Counted from the stretch's first letter, positions 1 through 9,550 are shown. The stretch: 64,000 bases of DNA from an uncultured Chryseobacterium sp. (GCA_913774355.1 CAJYGB010000008.1:1-64000); one strand, 5' to 3'. The notes: generated from the letters alone by a model not told the origin. Translations and numbers: made by a program.

Positions 1-61
1 CAGCTGGTAGAGCAATACACTTTTAATGTATGGGTCCTGGGTTCGAATCCCAGCCGGGTCA
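1..61 (+). tRNA. tRNA-Lys (anticodon TTT), 5' end cut off by the window
   Basis: The window opens inside the D arm. The anticodon stem ATACA/TGTAT encloses the loop CTTTTAA, giving anticodon TTT (Lys). The T arm CTGGG-TTCGAAT-CCCAG is perfect and is followed by the acceptor strand CCGGGTC and discriminator A. About 15 nt of the 5' end (first acceptor strand and start of the D arm) lie outside the window. No CCA is encoded. Confidence 0.93.
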
Positions 62-116
62 CAAGTTTACTGAAAAGTAAATTTTTTTCATATTAATATT
101 TTGTGATTTGGTGTTT

Positions 117-150
117 CAAAGGCTTCCTTCAGGAGGCCTTTGATTTTTTA
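117..150 (+). terminator. Rho-independent terminator after tRNA-Lys
   Basis: Stem CAAAGGCTTCC with GGAGGCCTTTG (one G-U pair) around a TTCA loop, followed by a T-rich run. It lies 56 nt after the tRNA and probably ends its transcript. Confidence 0.75.
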
Positions 151-177
151 TATAACTTCAACGTTATCTGCAGTAAC

Positions 178-211
178 AAAAAATGCGCCACTGGTAAGTA
201 GCGCATTTTTT
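178..211. terminator. Symmetrical terminator between tRNA-Lys and panC
   Basis: AAAAAATGCGC (178-188) pairs with GCGCATTTTTT (201-211) around a 12-nt loop. A and T runs on both sides let it work in both directions; on the minus strand it is the first stem downstream of panC, 137 nt after its stop. Confidence 0.7.
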
Positions 212-347
212 ATTTTAAAGTTGATAAGCAGCTGATAGCAATTGGCTTTTTGCTACTGGCTTTACATTCAGAATTCTAAAATTCAAAAAAGTATTATTAA
301 ATTATTTCAAGTATTTATAATTCAATTTAAAATTTAATTTTCAGAAC

Positions 348-1196
348 TTAATCGAGATGCATATTATCAATCAATCTCACGCCGTCCACTACGACGACGA
401 TAAATGCCCTGAAATTCCGGTCTTTATAAAAGAAGTCTGTTTCTCTTAGTGTTTCTTCATCGGCAATTAAAAAATATTCCAGCTGCATTCCCCTTTGATG
501 GTCGAAAATATCCTGTACTCTGGCCTTGATCTCAGGCACGGTGATTACTCTGAACCATTCATTTACTTTTTTCAGGGTTTCGAAGATTACTTTTGATGCT
601 TCCCGGCGGTCTTCCTGCAGCCTTTGGTTTCTGGAGCTCAGTGCCAGTCCGTTCTCTGCCCGGTAGATGGGAACGCCTTTTATATTGATCAGAAGTTTCT
701 TATTTTCTGTCATTTTTTTTATAGTGGCCAGTTGCTGGAAGTCTTTTTCTCCAAAATAAGCATTGTCCGGTTTCACCTGGTTAAAAAGTTCCTCTACAAC
801 GGTTCCTACGCCGTCAAAATGTCCCGGTCTTGATTTTCCTTCCATTTCATTTTCCAGTCCTCCAAAATCATAATGCCTGCTTTCTGCTTTTTCCGGATAT
901 ATATCGGCAACTTCGGGAATATAAACCGCATCCACCAGGCCGGATTTTTTTAGGATCAAAACATCACGGTTGATGTCACGCGGATACTTTTCCAGGTCTT
1001 CCGGATTATTGAATTGGGTTGGATTCACGAAAATTGATGATATCACGAGATCATTCTCCTGTCTTGCTTTTTCATACAAAGACAAGTGTCCATCGTGAAG
1101 AGCCCCCATTGTCGGTGCGAAACCTATCTTCTTCCCCATTTCTTTCTGTCTTTCAATGAAATCCTGAAGAACTTTTTTACTTTTTAGAACTTCCAT
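348..1196 (-). CDS. panC: Pantothenate synthetase (pantoate--beta-alanine ligase)
   Basis: Makes pantothenate from pantoate, beta-alanine and ATP, the last step before coenzyme A synthesis; cytoplasmic. The 282 aa match the usual family length. The nucleotidyl-transfer signature PTMGALHDGH is at residues 28-37, followed by the family blocks FVNPTQFNNPEDLEKYPRD, FGEKDFQQ and ALSSRNQRL (the SSRN loop). The start ATG lies 20 nt downstream of a -7 box. It is transcribed divergently from the GT5-like gene and stands alone, with no panB or panD beside it. Confidence 0.97.
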   Translation of the reverse strand: MEVLKSKKVLQDFIERQKEMGKKIGFAPTMGALHDGHLSLYEKARQENDLVISSIFVNPTQFNNPEDLEKYPRDINRDVLILKKSGLVDAVYIPEVADIYPEKAESRHYDFGGLENEMEGKSRPGHFDGVGTVVEELFNQVKPDNAYFGEKDFQQLATIKKMTENKKLLINIKGVPIYRAENGLALSSRNQRLQEDRREASKVIFETLKKVNEWFRVITVPEIKARVQDIFDHQRGMQLEYFLIADEETLRETDFFYKDRNFRAFIVVVVDGVRLIDNMHLD

Positions 1197-1216
1197 AGCT
1201 TTTTTTAATAGTAATT

Positions 1217-1224
1217 CAAAAATA
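1217..1224 (-). promoter_or_regulatory. Putative panC promoter, -7 box
   Basis: Minus strand TATTTTTG, an exact match to the Bacteroidota -7 consensus TAnnTTTG, 20 nt upstream of the panC ATG. No clear -33 TTTG was picked out. Confidence 0.5.
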
Positions 1225-1331
1225 CTAAAAATATCATATAATTATTACAGGATAAGCATGGGTTTTAATAATTTCAGCGAGGGAATTTTCGTAAAAAAAC
1301 GTTAATTAAAATAATGTTGAATGTTTTTTCG

Positions 1332-1339
1332 TAATTTTG
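1332..1339 (+). promoter_or_regulatory. Putative promoter of the GT5-like gene, -7 box
   Basis: TAATTTTG, exact TAnnTTTG match, 38 nt before the ATG at 1378. It probably drives the GT5-like/DUF4270/glmS run, since the spacers within that run are only 13 and 23 nt. Confidence 0.5.
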
Positions 1340-1377
1340 CGCATTAAAGCATTTTTACAAAAATTAGATAGAAGTTT

Positions 1378-2148
1378 ATGCCGAATCAAAAAATACTGTA
1401 CATTACTACAGAGATGTATCCATATCAGGAAGATACGAATATGGCTGCAGTGGTAAACAAAATGGCACTTAAGATGCACCAAGAAGGCAATGATGTAAGA
1501 GTTTTTATGCCAAGATTTGGACAGATAAGTGAAAGGAAATTCCAGCTTCATGAAGTAATCCGCCTGTCGGGGATGAATATTATTATTAATGATCTGGATC
1601 AGCCTCTTATCATTAAGGTAGCGTCTCTTCCGGGGGAAAGACTTCAGGTTTACTTTATAGATAATGAAGAATATTTCAAAAGAAAACAATATTATTTTGA
1701 TGATGAGGGACAGCCTTTCGAGGATAATGATGAGAGAGCGATATTCTTTGCAAGAGGGGTTATTGAAACCATTAAAAAATTAAATTGGGTACCGGATGTA
1801 ATCCACCTTAACGGATGGATGTCTTCATTCGTTCCGATTTATCTGAAAACGTACTACGAATCCGATACATATTTCAAAGACGCTAAAATCGTTCTTTCCT
1901 TATACAATGAAAAAGATGCGCCGCTGGCTTCGAATATCGGTGAAAAGCTGAGCTTTGACAATATTTCAGGACTAAAGGCGTTAGAGACTCCTAGTGTAAA
2001 AAGTTTTGTGATAGAAAGCATGAAATACGTTGATGCCGTGGTAAAGGGAGATGAGTTTCTGGATGAAGATCTTGATAAGGCTTTCAATGAAACAGCTACT
2101 TCAAAATCGGAATACCTGGATGTAGATTCTATAAACCAACTTTATTAA
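1378..2148 (+). CDS. Glycogen/starch synthase-like protein, N-terminal GT5 domain only
   Basis: The 256 aa correspond to the N-terminal Rossmann half of GT5 glycogen synthases: the opening KILYITTEMYP, the VRVFMPRFG segment and the VPDVIHLNGW block (around residue 140) are family landmarks. Full enzymes have about 480 aa; the C-terminal GT-B half is missing. The ADP-glucose-binding K-x-G-G-L motif expected after the first strand is replaced by QEDTNMAAVV. Glycogen synthase activity is therefore unlikely and the real role is unknown. The DUF4270 gene starts 13 nt downstream and glmS follows, suggesting a link to cell-envelope precursor supply, which is inference. The end is a normal TAA with no sign of a recent frameshift. 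Confidence 0.8.
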   Translation: MPNQKILYITTEMYPYQEDTNMAAVVNKMALKMHQEGNDVRVFMPRFGQISERKFQLHEVIRLSGMNIIINDLDQPLIIKVASLPGERLQVYFIDNEEYFKRKQYYFDDEGQPFEDNDERAIFFARGVIETIKKLNWVPDVIHLNGWMSSFVPIYLKTYYESDTYFKDAKIVLSLYNEKDAPLASNIGEKLSFDNISGLKALETPSVKSFVIESMKYVDAVVKGDEFLDEDLDKAFNETATSKSEYLDVDSINQLY

Positions 2149-2161
2149 AAAACACATTTTA

Positions 2162-3727
2162 ATGATTCATACTATTAAGAAAGCAATCACTTTATTTTCT
2201 TTGGTGATTTTTGGAAGTGCAATCCTTTATAATTGTGAACCGGATCCGGATAATTTGGGAGAACAGCTATTTTTAGACGGAGCAGCACAGGGAAATGAAA
2301 AATCTTTTGATATTACAGCTTTTAATATTAATAATAACGATACGATAAGAACCGATGCTTCCAAATTAACTTACGGAGTCCTTGGTGCTTTTAACGAAGG
2401 GCAGTTCGGGATGCAAAAGGCTTCTTACTTAACACAGCTGAGATTATCTTCCTACAATCCTGATTTCGGAACCAATGCACAGGTGGACTCTGTGGTATTA
2501 GTAATAAAGCCGAGATTTGCCTCCGATTCTGTTACAACGAATACGGTAGATGATAACTATACGTATACTACATTCGCTGACGGTACGGTAAATGCTAAAA
2601 AAGTAGTCAATACATATCCAGTTTTAAAATTCGGTAAAGCGAAAAGAACGTTTAATATAAGGGTAAATGAAGTTGATGAATTCCTGAAGGGCGTTTCGGA
2701 TTCTGCAAAGTCAAACGCTGCATATCCGGCAACCACTCTTTTAGGAACGAAAGAATTTAAAGGAAGTGTCAGCTCGGTAGCCATTACGAAAGACGACGGG
2801 GGAGCGGCCTTGTTTACAGCTGCAACACCGGGAATCAGAATTCCACTGGATAAAACATTTTTCCAGAATAAGATTATTGCAAAAAAAGGGCAGCCTGAAT
2901 TACAGGATGCTTCCAATTTTACCCGGTATTTTAAAGGAATAAGAATTTCTGTTGATGAGCAGGACGGATATTTATTCCAGTTTTCTCCAAACGATATGGA
3001 GCTGATCATGTATTATAAAAATGATAATGCTTCAACCAGTCCTGCAACCAAAACACAGACTACCTATTCTTTTGCCTTAGGCACAGGAAATACGCATATC
3101 GGACAGTATGAATATAACAGGTCTGGTTCTGCATGGTCATCTGCAGCTATCGGTGATGAGAATACTGGGGTTTCTAAGCTTTTTGCTCAAGGAATGGGAG
3201 GTCCCTCTATCGGTATAAAATTTCCAAAAAATACGATAGATACTTTAAAGAAGCGCTACAATGATAATAAAGCGGCTATTATTAGCGCTAAAGTTAGACT
3301 TTACATTGATAAGTCTTCATGGAATAATGTATATGCAAGACCTACTGCTTTTACTTTTTTACAAAAAAGTCTATCTGTAAACCCTAAGCCTAATCATACC
3401 ATAAGTTTGGCGTTTACGAAAGATTTAACAAGTTTTGCTAACTTACCCGGATTTAGATTCTATAATTATAATTTAACAAATGATCCGCCTTATTATGACT
3501 TTATAGTGACCCAGTCTGTAAAAGATCTTGTAGAGACGAATCAGAGTGATGATAATAGATCTCTTAGAATAGACCTAGGAACTTTCCTGACTAATAGTCA
3601 AACCAATGCTCTGATAGGACCTTCCAGTACCTCAAGGGCTTACGATACTCAAAGGGCAGTCTTCGTGGGGTCAAACACATCAGATGCTAATAAGGCTCAA
3701 TTACTCGTTATTTACGGTACGAAATAA
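2162..3727 (+). CDS. DUF4270 domain-containing exported (lipo)protein
   Basis: 521 aa. An N-terminal basic and hydrophobic signal segment runs to Cys25 (ILYNC), a lipobox-like site but with an unusual Asn before the Cys. It is followed by the acidic PDPDNLGEQL stretch and the YGVLGAFNEGQFG region typical of DUF4270 proteins of Bacteroidota. The remainder looks beta-rich and secreted. Function is not known for the family. It lies 13 nt after the GT5-like gene and 23 nt before glmS, so co-transcription is likely. The last third is more AT-rich than the first. Confidence 0.8.
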   Translation: MIHTIKKAITLFSLVIFGSAILYNCEPDPDNLGEQLFLDGAAQGNEKSFDITAFNINNNDTIRTDASKLTYGVLGAFNEGQFGMQKASYLTQLRLSSYNPDFGTNAQVDSVVLVIKPRFASDSVTTNTVDDNYTYTTFADGTVNAKKVVNTYPVLKFGKAKRTFNIRVNEVDEFLKGVSDSAKSNAAYPATTLLGTKEFKGSVSSVAITKDDGGAALFTAATPGIRIPLDKTFFQNKIIAKKGQPELQDASNFTRYFKGIRISVDEQDGYLFQFSPNDMELIMYYKNDNASTSPATKTQTTYSFALGTGNTHIGQYEYNRSGSAWSSAAIGDENTGVSKLFAQGMGGPSIGIKFPKNTIDTLKKRYNDNKAAIISAKVRLYIDKSSWNNVYARPTAFTFLQKSLSVNPKPNHTISLAFTKDLTSFANLPGFRFYNYNLTNDPPYYDFIVTQSVKDLVETNQSDDNRSLRIDLGTFLTNSQTNALIGPSSTSRAYDTQRAVFVGSNTSDANKAQLLVIYGTK

Positions 3728-3750
3728 ATTTTAAAACACTTTTAAAGAAT

Positions 3751-5604
3751 ATGTGTGGAATTGTAGGATATACAGGTTTTCAGGACGCTTACGATATCGT
3801 AATCAATGGTCTTAGGAGACTGGAATATAGAGGATATGACAGTGCAGGGATTGTACTGGAAAATAAAGATAATAAACTTGAAGTTGAAAAAACGAAAGGT
3901 AAGGTAGATGACCTTGTCAATATCTCAGAGCAACTAAAAGGAACGGCAAAAATAGGAATGGGGCACACAAGATGGGCAACCCATGGGGTTCCTAGTGATC
4001 GTAATTCTCACCCTCATTTATCTAATAACGGTAAAATTGCCATTATTCATAACGGGATCATCGAGAATTACGATACCATTAAAACCATGCTAACGGAAAA
4101 GGGGTTCAGCTTTAAATCTGAAACGGATACTGAGGTATTGGTAAACCTGATTCAGTATTTTATGGATCTTAATGTTGAAATGGATTTTCCTACGGCAGTA
4201 AGATACGCGCTGAATGAAGTGTACGGAGCGTATGCCATTACGGTAATGCATGAAGAATATCCTGGCGTTTTGGTCGTTGGAAGATTGGGATCTCCTTTGG
4301 CTATCGGAATCGGCGATAAAGAATATTTTATAGCTTCCGATGCATCTCCTTTTGTAGAATTTACAAAAGAAGCCATTTATCTTGAGGAGGGTCACATGGC
4401 CACCATTTCTCTGGAAAACGGAGTGGATATCAGAACTATTACTGAGAACTCTAAAATACAGCCTGAAATCCAGGAGTTAAAATTAAGCCTGGAGCAGATT
4501 GAAAAAGGAGGATACGAACATTTCATGCTTAAGGAAATTTTCGAACAGCCTAAATCTGTACATGATACCATGAGGGGAAGGCTTCTTGTGGATGAAGGAA
4601 TAATCAAGATGGCCGGGATCTGGGATCATATGGAAAAATTCAGGAATGCCAACAGGATTATTATTATTGCCTGCGGGACTTCATGGCACGCAGGGCTTAT
4701 CGGCGAATACCTGATTGAAGAATATGCAAGAATTCCTGTTGAAGTGGAATATGCTTCCGAATTCAGGTATAGAAACCCGATTATTACCGATAAAGATGTG
4801 GTTATCGCCATCTCCCAGTCGGGAGAAACAGCTGATACCATGGCTGCACTAAAGCTGGCCAAAGAAAGAGGGGCATTCATCTATGGGATTTGTAACGTAG
4901 TGGATTCTTCCATCGCCAGAATTACGGATGCCGGATCCTATACGCACGCCGGTCCGGAAATCGGGGTGGCTTCCACAAAAGCATTTACGGCGCAGCTTAC
5001 GATTCTTTCCATGATTGCGCTAAAATTAGGAAAACACAACGGAAATCTGGGAAATGCTGATTTCATGAGCTTAATTGCAGAACTGGATGCAATTCCTAAA
5101 AAAATAGAAGATGTATTAAGTTCTACCCACGAACTGGTACAGGATATCGCCAAGGATTTTATACAGGCTACCAACTTCCTGTATCTGGGAAGAGGCTATA
5201 ATTATCCTGCAGCACTGGAAGGTGCGTTAAAATTAAAAGAAATCTCTTATATTCATGCTGAAGGGTACCCAGCTGCAGAAATGAAGCACGGCCCGATTGC
5301 GTTAATCGATGAAAATATGCCGATCGTTATTATTGCTCCTAAAAAAGGGCATTATGACAAGATCGTAAGCAACGTTCAGGAAATTAAGGCAAGAAAAGGG
5401 AAAGTTATTGCTGTGGTAAATAAGGGAGACGTTCAGGTAAGCGCAATGGCAGACTATGTTATTGAGATCCCTGAAACCTCAGAATGTTTCTCACCAATTG
5501 TTGCATCCGTACCTCTACAGCTGCTGGCATACTACATTGCTGTGTACAGGGGCGCGAATGTAGACCAGCCGAGAAACCTTGCAAAATCGGTAACAGTGGA
5601 ATAA
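3751..5604 (+). CDS. glmS: Glutamine--fructose-6-phosphate aminotransferase (isomerizing)
   Basis: Makes glucosamine-6-phosphate from fructose-6-phosphate and glutamine, the entry step to peptidoglycan and lipid A amino sugars; cytoplasmic. 617 aa. MCGIVGYTG at the start supplies the catalytic Cys of the class II glutaminase domain after Met removal; HTRWATHG and HNGIIENY follow. The first SIS domain has ACGTSWHAG (about 307) and SQSGETADT (about 354); the second has GRGYNYPAALEGALKLKEISY (about 478-498) and MKHGP. The C-terminus NLAKSVTVE is the conserved end. Last gene of the GT5-like/DUF4270/glmS run. No leader ribozyme is expected in this phylum and none was seen. Confidence 0.98.
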   Translation: MCGIVGYTGFQDAYDIVINGLRRLEYRGYDSAGIVLENKDNKLEVEKTKGKVDDLVNISEQLKGTAKIGMGHTRWATHGVPSDRNSHPHLSNNGKIAIIHNGIIENYDTIKTMLTEKGFSFKSETDTEVLVNLIQYFMDLNVEMDFPTAVRYALNEVYGAYAITVMHEEYPGVLVVGRLGSPLAIGIGDKEYFIASDASPFVEFTKEAIYLEEGHMATISLENGVDIRTITENSKIQPEIQELKLSLEQIEKGGYEHFMLKEIFEQPKSVHDTMRGRLLVDEGIIKMAGIWDHMEKFRNANRIIIIACGTSWHAGLIGEYLIEEYARIPVEVEYASEFRYRNPIITDKDVVIAISQSGETADTMAALKLAKERGAFIYGICNVVDSSIARITDAGSYTHAGPEIGVASTKAFTAQLTILSMIALKLGKHNGNLGNADFMSLIAELDAIPKKIEDVLSSTHELVQDIAKDFIQATNFLYLGRGYNYPAALEGALKLKEISYIHAEGYPAAEMKHGPIALIDENMPIVIIAPKKGHYDKIVSNVQEIKARKGKVIAVVNKGDVQVSAMADYVIEIPETSECFSPIVASVPLQLLAYYIAVYRGANVDQPRNLAKSVTVE

Positions 5605-5682
5605 AAATTATTCATAAATAAAATAAATTTAGATTTCTTCCGTTATTTCAAAAAAAATCTTAAAAGTTTCTTAAAAAAATTA

Positions 5683-5690
5683 TATATTTA
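5683..5690 (+). promoter_or_regulatory. Possible gld operon promoter, imperfect -7 box
   Basis: TATATTTA matches TAnnTTTG except for the last base; it lies 22 nt before the gldK ATG in a 108-nt spacer after glmS. No terminator was seen after glmS, so read-through from glmS is also possible. Confidence 0.3.
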
Positions 5691-5712
5691 CGGCTTAATT
5701 ATAAAAATTAAC

Positions 5713-7131
5713 ATGAAAAGGATATTTCTTTTATTAGTGTCTGCGTCGGTAGCATCGGTATCTTGTTCAGGTGGGGGAGCCTCTTCAGTAGGTAAACCGG
5801 GAACAAAAGGAGAATTGATACCTAGAGAAAAAACAAAATCATTTGTTGCAGAAAGACCTTATGGTATGGTTGCCATCCCTGCAGGATCTTTTGTAGCTGG
5901 GTTAACGGATCAGGATTTCACAGATAGTCCGGAGAAAGCCCAGGCAAAAACTGTTACGGTTTCTTCTTTCTTCATGGATGAAGCAGAAACTACAAATGCA
6001 GAATACAGGGTATTTATCAATTATGTAAGAGATTCTATTGCGAGAACTTTACTTGCTGAAGCTGCCGGAGAAGGTGGTGAAGGTAAAGGAAGAGGAACAA
6101 ACATCGGAGATTACGCATACCTTGCTCAAAAAGAAGAAAATTTAACACCATATCAGGAATATTTAGAAGGACAGGGCGGTGGAAACGAAGGAAACTTCGA
6201 CCCGACCAAAAAATTGGACTGGAAAGTTCCATTGCACTGGAATACTTCCAAATATCCTGATGTAGAATACGCAGAAGTGTTAGAATCGATGTACTTACCA
6301 GCTTCTTCAAGAGTAGGTAACGAAAGAATCCTTGACGTGAGCAAACTTAAATATACTTACAGATGGGGCGACATGGATGCTGCTTTAGCTGAAAAAGAAA
6401 GAGGCGTAAACTACCTGAGAAGCGAAAGCATTGCTGTATATCCTGATACAACGGTTTGGGTAAAAGATTTCCATTTTGCTTATAACGAACCATTGTTCGA
6501 ACAGTATTTCTGGCACAAAGCTTACAAAGACTATCCTGTAGTGGGGGTAACCTGGGATCAGGCAAGAGCTTACTGTAACTTCAGGACGAAACTGAAATCT
6601 GATTATAACGAAAGTTTAAAAAGAAGAAAACAAAAGCCGTTGATCTTCAGACTTCCTACGGAAATCGAATGGGAATATGCTGCAAGAGGCGGAATGCAAA
6701 ATGCTACTTACCCTTGGGGTGGTCCTTACTTAATGGACGACAGAGGTTGCTACCTGGCTAACTTCAAACCGAAGAGAGGTAATTATATGGAAGACGACAA
6801 AAAAGGTACTTATACATATACTGCTCCAGTAAAGAAATTTAAGAAGAATGGATACGGGTTATTTGATATGGCTGGAAACGTTTCTGAATGGACAGAATCT
6901 GCTTACAACAATTCTTCATACGGGTTCGCATCTACATTAAACCCTTCCACTAAAGACAAGGTTGATACTAAAAAGTCTGTAAGAGGTGGTTCTTGGAAAG
7001 ATGTAGGATATATGCTGATGAACGGTTCAAGAGATTGGGAAAGAAAAGATTCGGCGAGAAGCTATATCGGATTCAGAACCGTACAGGACATTCCTGAAGC
7101 TGCTGTTAAACCAAGAAAAGTTAACAGATAA
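5713..7131 (+). CDS. gldK: Gliding motility/T9SS lipoprotein GldK (FGE-sulfatase fold)
   Basis: Outer-membrane lipoprotein that, with GldN, forms the periplasmic ring of the type IX secretion system. 472 aa. Signal peptide MKRIFLLLVSASVASVSC with lipidated Cys18. The body has the formylglycine-generating-enzyme/SUMF1-like fold: YGMVAIPAGSF, the VVGVTWDQARAYCNF block, FRLPTEIEWEYAARGG, GLFDMAGNVSEWTE and RGGSWKD, ending SYIGFRTVQD. The first gene of gldKLMN, with 63 nt before gldL. Length is close to known GldK proteins. Confidence 0.95.
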   Translation: MKRIFLLLVSASVASVSCSGGGASSVGKPGTKGELIPREKTKSFVAERPYGMVAIPAGSFVAGLTDQDFTDSPEKAQAKTVTVSSFFMDEAETTNAEYRVFINYVRDSIARTLLAEAAGEGGEGKGRGTNIGDYAYLAQKEENLTPYQEYLEGQGGGNEGNFDPTKKLDWKVPLHWNTSKYPDVEYAEVLESMYLPASSRVGNERILDVSKLKYTYRWGDMDAALAEKERGVNYLRSESIAVYPDTTVWVKDFHFAYNEPLFEQYFWHKAYKDYPVVGVTWDQARAYCNFRTKLKSDYNESLKRRKQKPLIFRLPTEIEWEYAARGGMQNATYPWGGPYLMDDRGCYLANFKPKRGNYMEDDKKGTYTYTAPVKKFKKNGYGLFDMAGNVSEWTESAYNNSSYGFASTLNPSTKDKVDTKKSVRGGSWKDVGYMLMNGSRDWERKDSARSYIGFRTVQDIPEAAVKPRKVNR

Positions 7132-7194
7132 CATATTCCATTAAACACTATTTTCAATAACAATTTTATTTAACATTAAAAAAAACTAACTTAT

Positions 7195-7884
7195 ATGTTT
7201 AAGACTAAAGATGCTTGGATGAATTTCTTCTATTCATTCGGTGCTGCAATTGTAATTCTTGGAGCTTGGCTTAAAATTACCCACATTACTTTAGGGCCTA
7301 TCAATGGTAACATGGCGCTTACTGTGGGACTAATCACTGAAGCGATCATCTTCATCATCTTCGCATTCGACCCTCCGAAATCTGAAGAGTCTTACGCTTG
7401 GGAAAATGTATATCCTGAATTATTGGATAAGCATGCAAACCCTAATCCATTACATTCAAATGTATCTAAAAGCAATGCTGCTCAGTTTGCAGAATTGGAA
7501 AATTCCCTTTCAACGAAATTGGACAAAATGCTTCAGGACGCTAAACTTGATGTTCAGTTATTCGAAAGATTAAGAACAGGAATCGATAAATTCTCCAGCT
7601 CTGTAGACCAGATCAATCAGACGGTAGATGTATCAGCTTCTACTCACAAATACAATGAGCAGTTAAACAAAGCGGCTCAACACATGGAAAGCATGAACGC
7701 TTTATATGCCATGCAGATGGAAAGCACGAAAAGACAATCTGAATTTGCTAACAAATATGTAGCAGATATGCAGAAATCTGCTGAACAATCTGAAAAATTC
7801 AATCAGGAACTACAAGGTTTAACTTCAAACTTAAACAGCTTAAACAGAGTTTACGGTGGTATGTTAACTGCCATGAAATCTTAA
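7195..7884 (+). CDS. gldL: T9SS/gliding motor inner-membrane subunit GldL
   Basis: Inner-membrane motor subunit that, with GldM, turns the proton-motive force into movement for secretion and gliding. 229 aa. Two N-terminal membrane helices (about residues 10-28 and 38-58) are followed by the FDPPKSEE turn and a long coiled-coil-like cytoplasmic tail rich in Gln, Met and Lys. The polar helix residues reported as functionally important in GldL, Lys27 and Glu49, are present at exactly those positions. 55 nt separate it from gldM. Confidence 0.96.
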   Translation: MFKTKDAWMNFFYSFGAAIVILGAWLKITHITLGPINGNMALTVGLITEAIIFIIFAFDPPKSEESYAWENVYPELLDKHANPNPLHSNVSKSNAAQFAELENSLSTKLDKMLQDAKLDVQLFERLRTGIDKFSSSVDQINQTVDVSASTHKYNEQLNKAAQHMESMNALYAMQMESTKRQSEFANKYVADMQKSAEQSEKFNQELQGLTSNLNSLNRVYGGMLTAMKS

Positions 7885-7939
7885 TTTTCCAAAACCATTT
7901 TTTAATTTAACTACTTAATCAAAAAACAAAGAAAAGAGA

Positions 7940-9529
7940 ATGGCAGCAGGAAAACAGACACCTCGTCAGAAGATGATCAACCTGATGTATTTGGTGTTCA
8001 TCGCTATGATGGCCCTAAATATTGATGCGGAAATCATCAGGTCATATTTTGACTCTACCAAAGCGCTTAACGAGACAAGAATGTTAACGGAGAGAAAGAA
8101 CGAAAGAATATTCGAGAAAACTCTTCAGGCAAAAGCTGAGCAGGTACCCGATACCTATGCAAAGCCTTGGGCTCAGTATCAGGTTCTTAGAGATAAGATC
8201 AACAGCCTGGTAAAATCTGCGCAGGGAATAAAGGACGAACTTAAAAAGAAATCCGAATTCCACGATAAAGATGCTCAGGGAAAAGATGTTGATGTAAGTG
8301 AAAACTTCGCAGCGCTTAACAACAACGAAGCTACAACGGAATATTTCTTCAAGGAAGGTGATGAAAATACCCCTTCACAGGGAGCTTTGGAGTTGAAAAA
8401 GAAAATTGACGATGTAAGAAATTATATTAACGCAACTTTCGGAAACGACCCGATGTTGAAAGATTTGGTAGACAGAGCCAACAAATCTTTGATCGCAGAA
8501 TATCCTAAGGGAAAATCTCCGAATGATAAGACATGGTTCCAGAATAAGTTCTACCACCAGCCATTAATTGCAGCGATTTCAAACCTGGAAATTATCCAGA
8601 ACGATGCAAGAAACGTCCAGTCTGATGCCTTGGCGTTAATGCTTCAGGAAAAAGTGGATGCGACCATCAAATTTACCAGCTATGAAGCTATCGTTTCTGC
8701 GCCGGTTGATGTAGTTGCAGGAAAACCTGCTGAAGCTGTTGTGATGTTAGGAAACTATTCAAACAGCAACAAGATCAGCATCTCTGGGGTAAGCAGACAG
8801 GAAAACGGAAAAGGATATGCTTCATTGAATACAAGCGGAATCGGACAGAAAACGTTCAGTGGAAATATCACATTGACGGACGCTTCCGGTAAAGCACAGA
8901 ACTTCCCGTTCACGCATACGTATAACGTTATCGCTGGGCCGCAGCAAGTAAAACTTGAGCAAGGATTATTGCTTTCTGCTGATAAGATGAATGTGATGTA
9001 TAGAGGTCTAGAAAACCCAGTAACTGGATCCATTTTAGGTGCTGATAATTCTAAATTATCATTATCTGCTACAGGTGCAGTTATTAAAAGTACTGGTAAA
9101 GGTAAATGGGATGTAATTCCGTCTACTGGAAACATTGTAAGATTAACATTGTCTGGAACTGACCCGACTGGAAAAACAGTTTCTCAGGTATTTGAATATA
9201 GAATAAAAGGTATTCCAAGACCACAAGGACAAGTTAGAGGTAAATCAGTTAATTATATGCCAGCTGCTTCTATTCCTAATCAGATTGTTGCTGCAGCATT
9301 ACCTGACTTCGATTTCCCTGTATCTTTCACTGTAAATAGTTTTATCCTTAAACTACCTGGTAGAGCAGGTTCAATGGTTCAAGGAAATTCATTATCATCA
9401 GCAGAAGGTATGCTAAGAACCTTAAGACCAGGTGATGTAGTTCAGATTTATGACATTCAAGCTACTGCAACAGGTTTAGGAAATCAAAGATTAAAAGAGA
9501 TTTCACCTGTAATTATTAATGTTCAATAA
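7940..9529 (+). CDS. gldM: T9SS/gliding motor periplasm-spanning subunit GldM
   Basis: Couples the GldL motor to the outer-membrane GldK/GldN ring. 529 aa. MAAGKQTPRQKMINLMYLVF at the start is the family signature; Arg9 is the residue described as pairing with GldL Glu49. One membrane helix (about 13-30) is followed by a large periplasmic region of the expected D1-D4 size, helical first (to about 220) then beta-rich. From about position 8990 onward, base composition becomes clearly more AT-rich than in the first two thirds. gldN starts 21 nt downstream. Confidence 0.96.
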   Translation: MAAGKQTPRQKMINLMYLVFIAMMALNIDAEIIRSYFDSTKALNETRMLTERKNERIFEKTLQAKAEQVPDTYAKPWAQYQVLRDKINSLVKSAQGIKDELKKKSEFHDKDAQGKDVDVSENFAALNNNEATTEYFFKEGDENTPSQGALELKKKIDDVRNYINATFGNDPMLKDLVDRANKSLIAEYPKGKSPNDKTWFQNKFYHQPLIAAISNLEIIQNDARNVQSDALALMLQEKVDATIKFTSYEAIVSAPVDVVAGKPAEAVVMLGNYSNSNKISISGVSRQENGKGYASLNTSGIGQKTFSGNITLTDASGKAQNFPFTHTYNVIAGPQQVKLEQGLLLSADKMNVMYRGLENPVTGSILGADNSKLSLSATGAVIKSTGKGKWDVIPSTGNIVRLTLSGTDPTGKTVSQVFEYRIKGIPRPQGQVRGKSVNYMPAASIPNQIVAAALPDFDFPVSFTVNSFILKLPGRAGSMVQGNSLSSAEGMLRTLRPGDVVQIYDIQATATGLGNQRLKEISPVIINVQ

Positions 9530-9550
9530 GTTAATTTGTAAATTCATAGT

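Noticed and set aside
3640..3760. glmS ribozyme/riboswitch upstream of glmS
   Set aside because: Only 23 nt separate the genes, and none of the ribozyme core helices can be formed.
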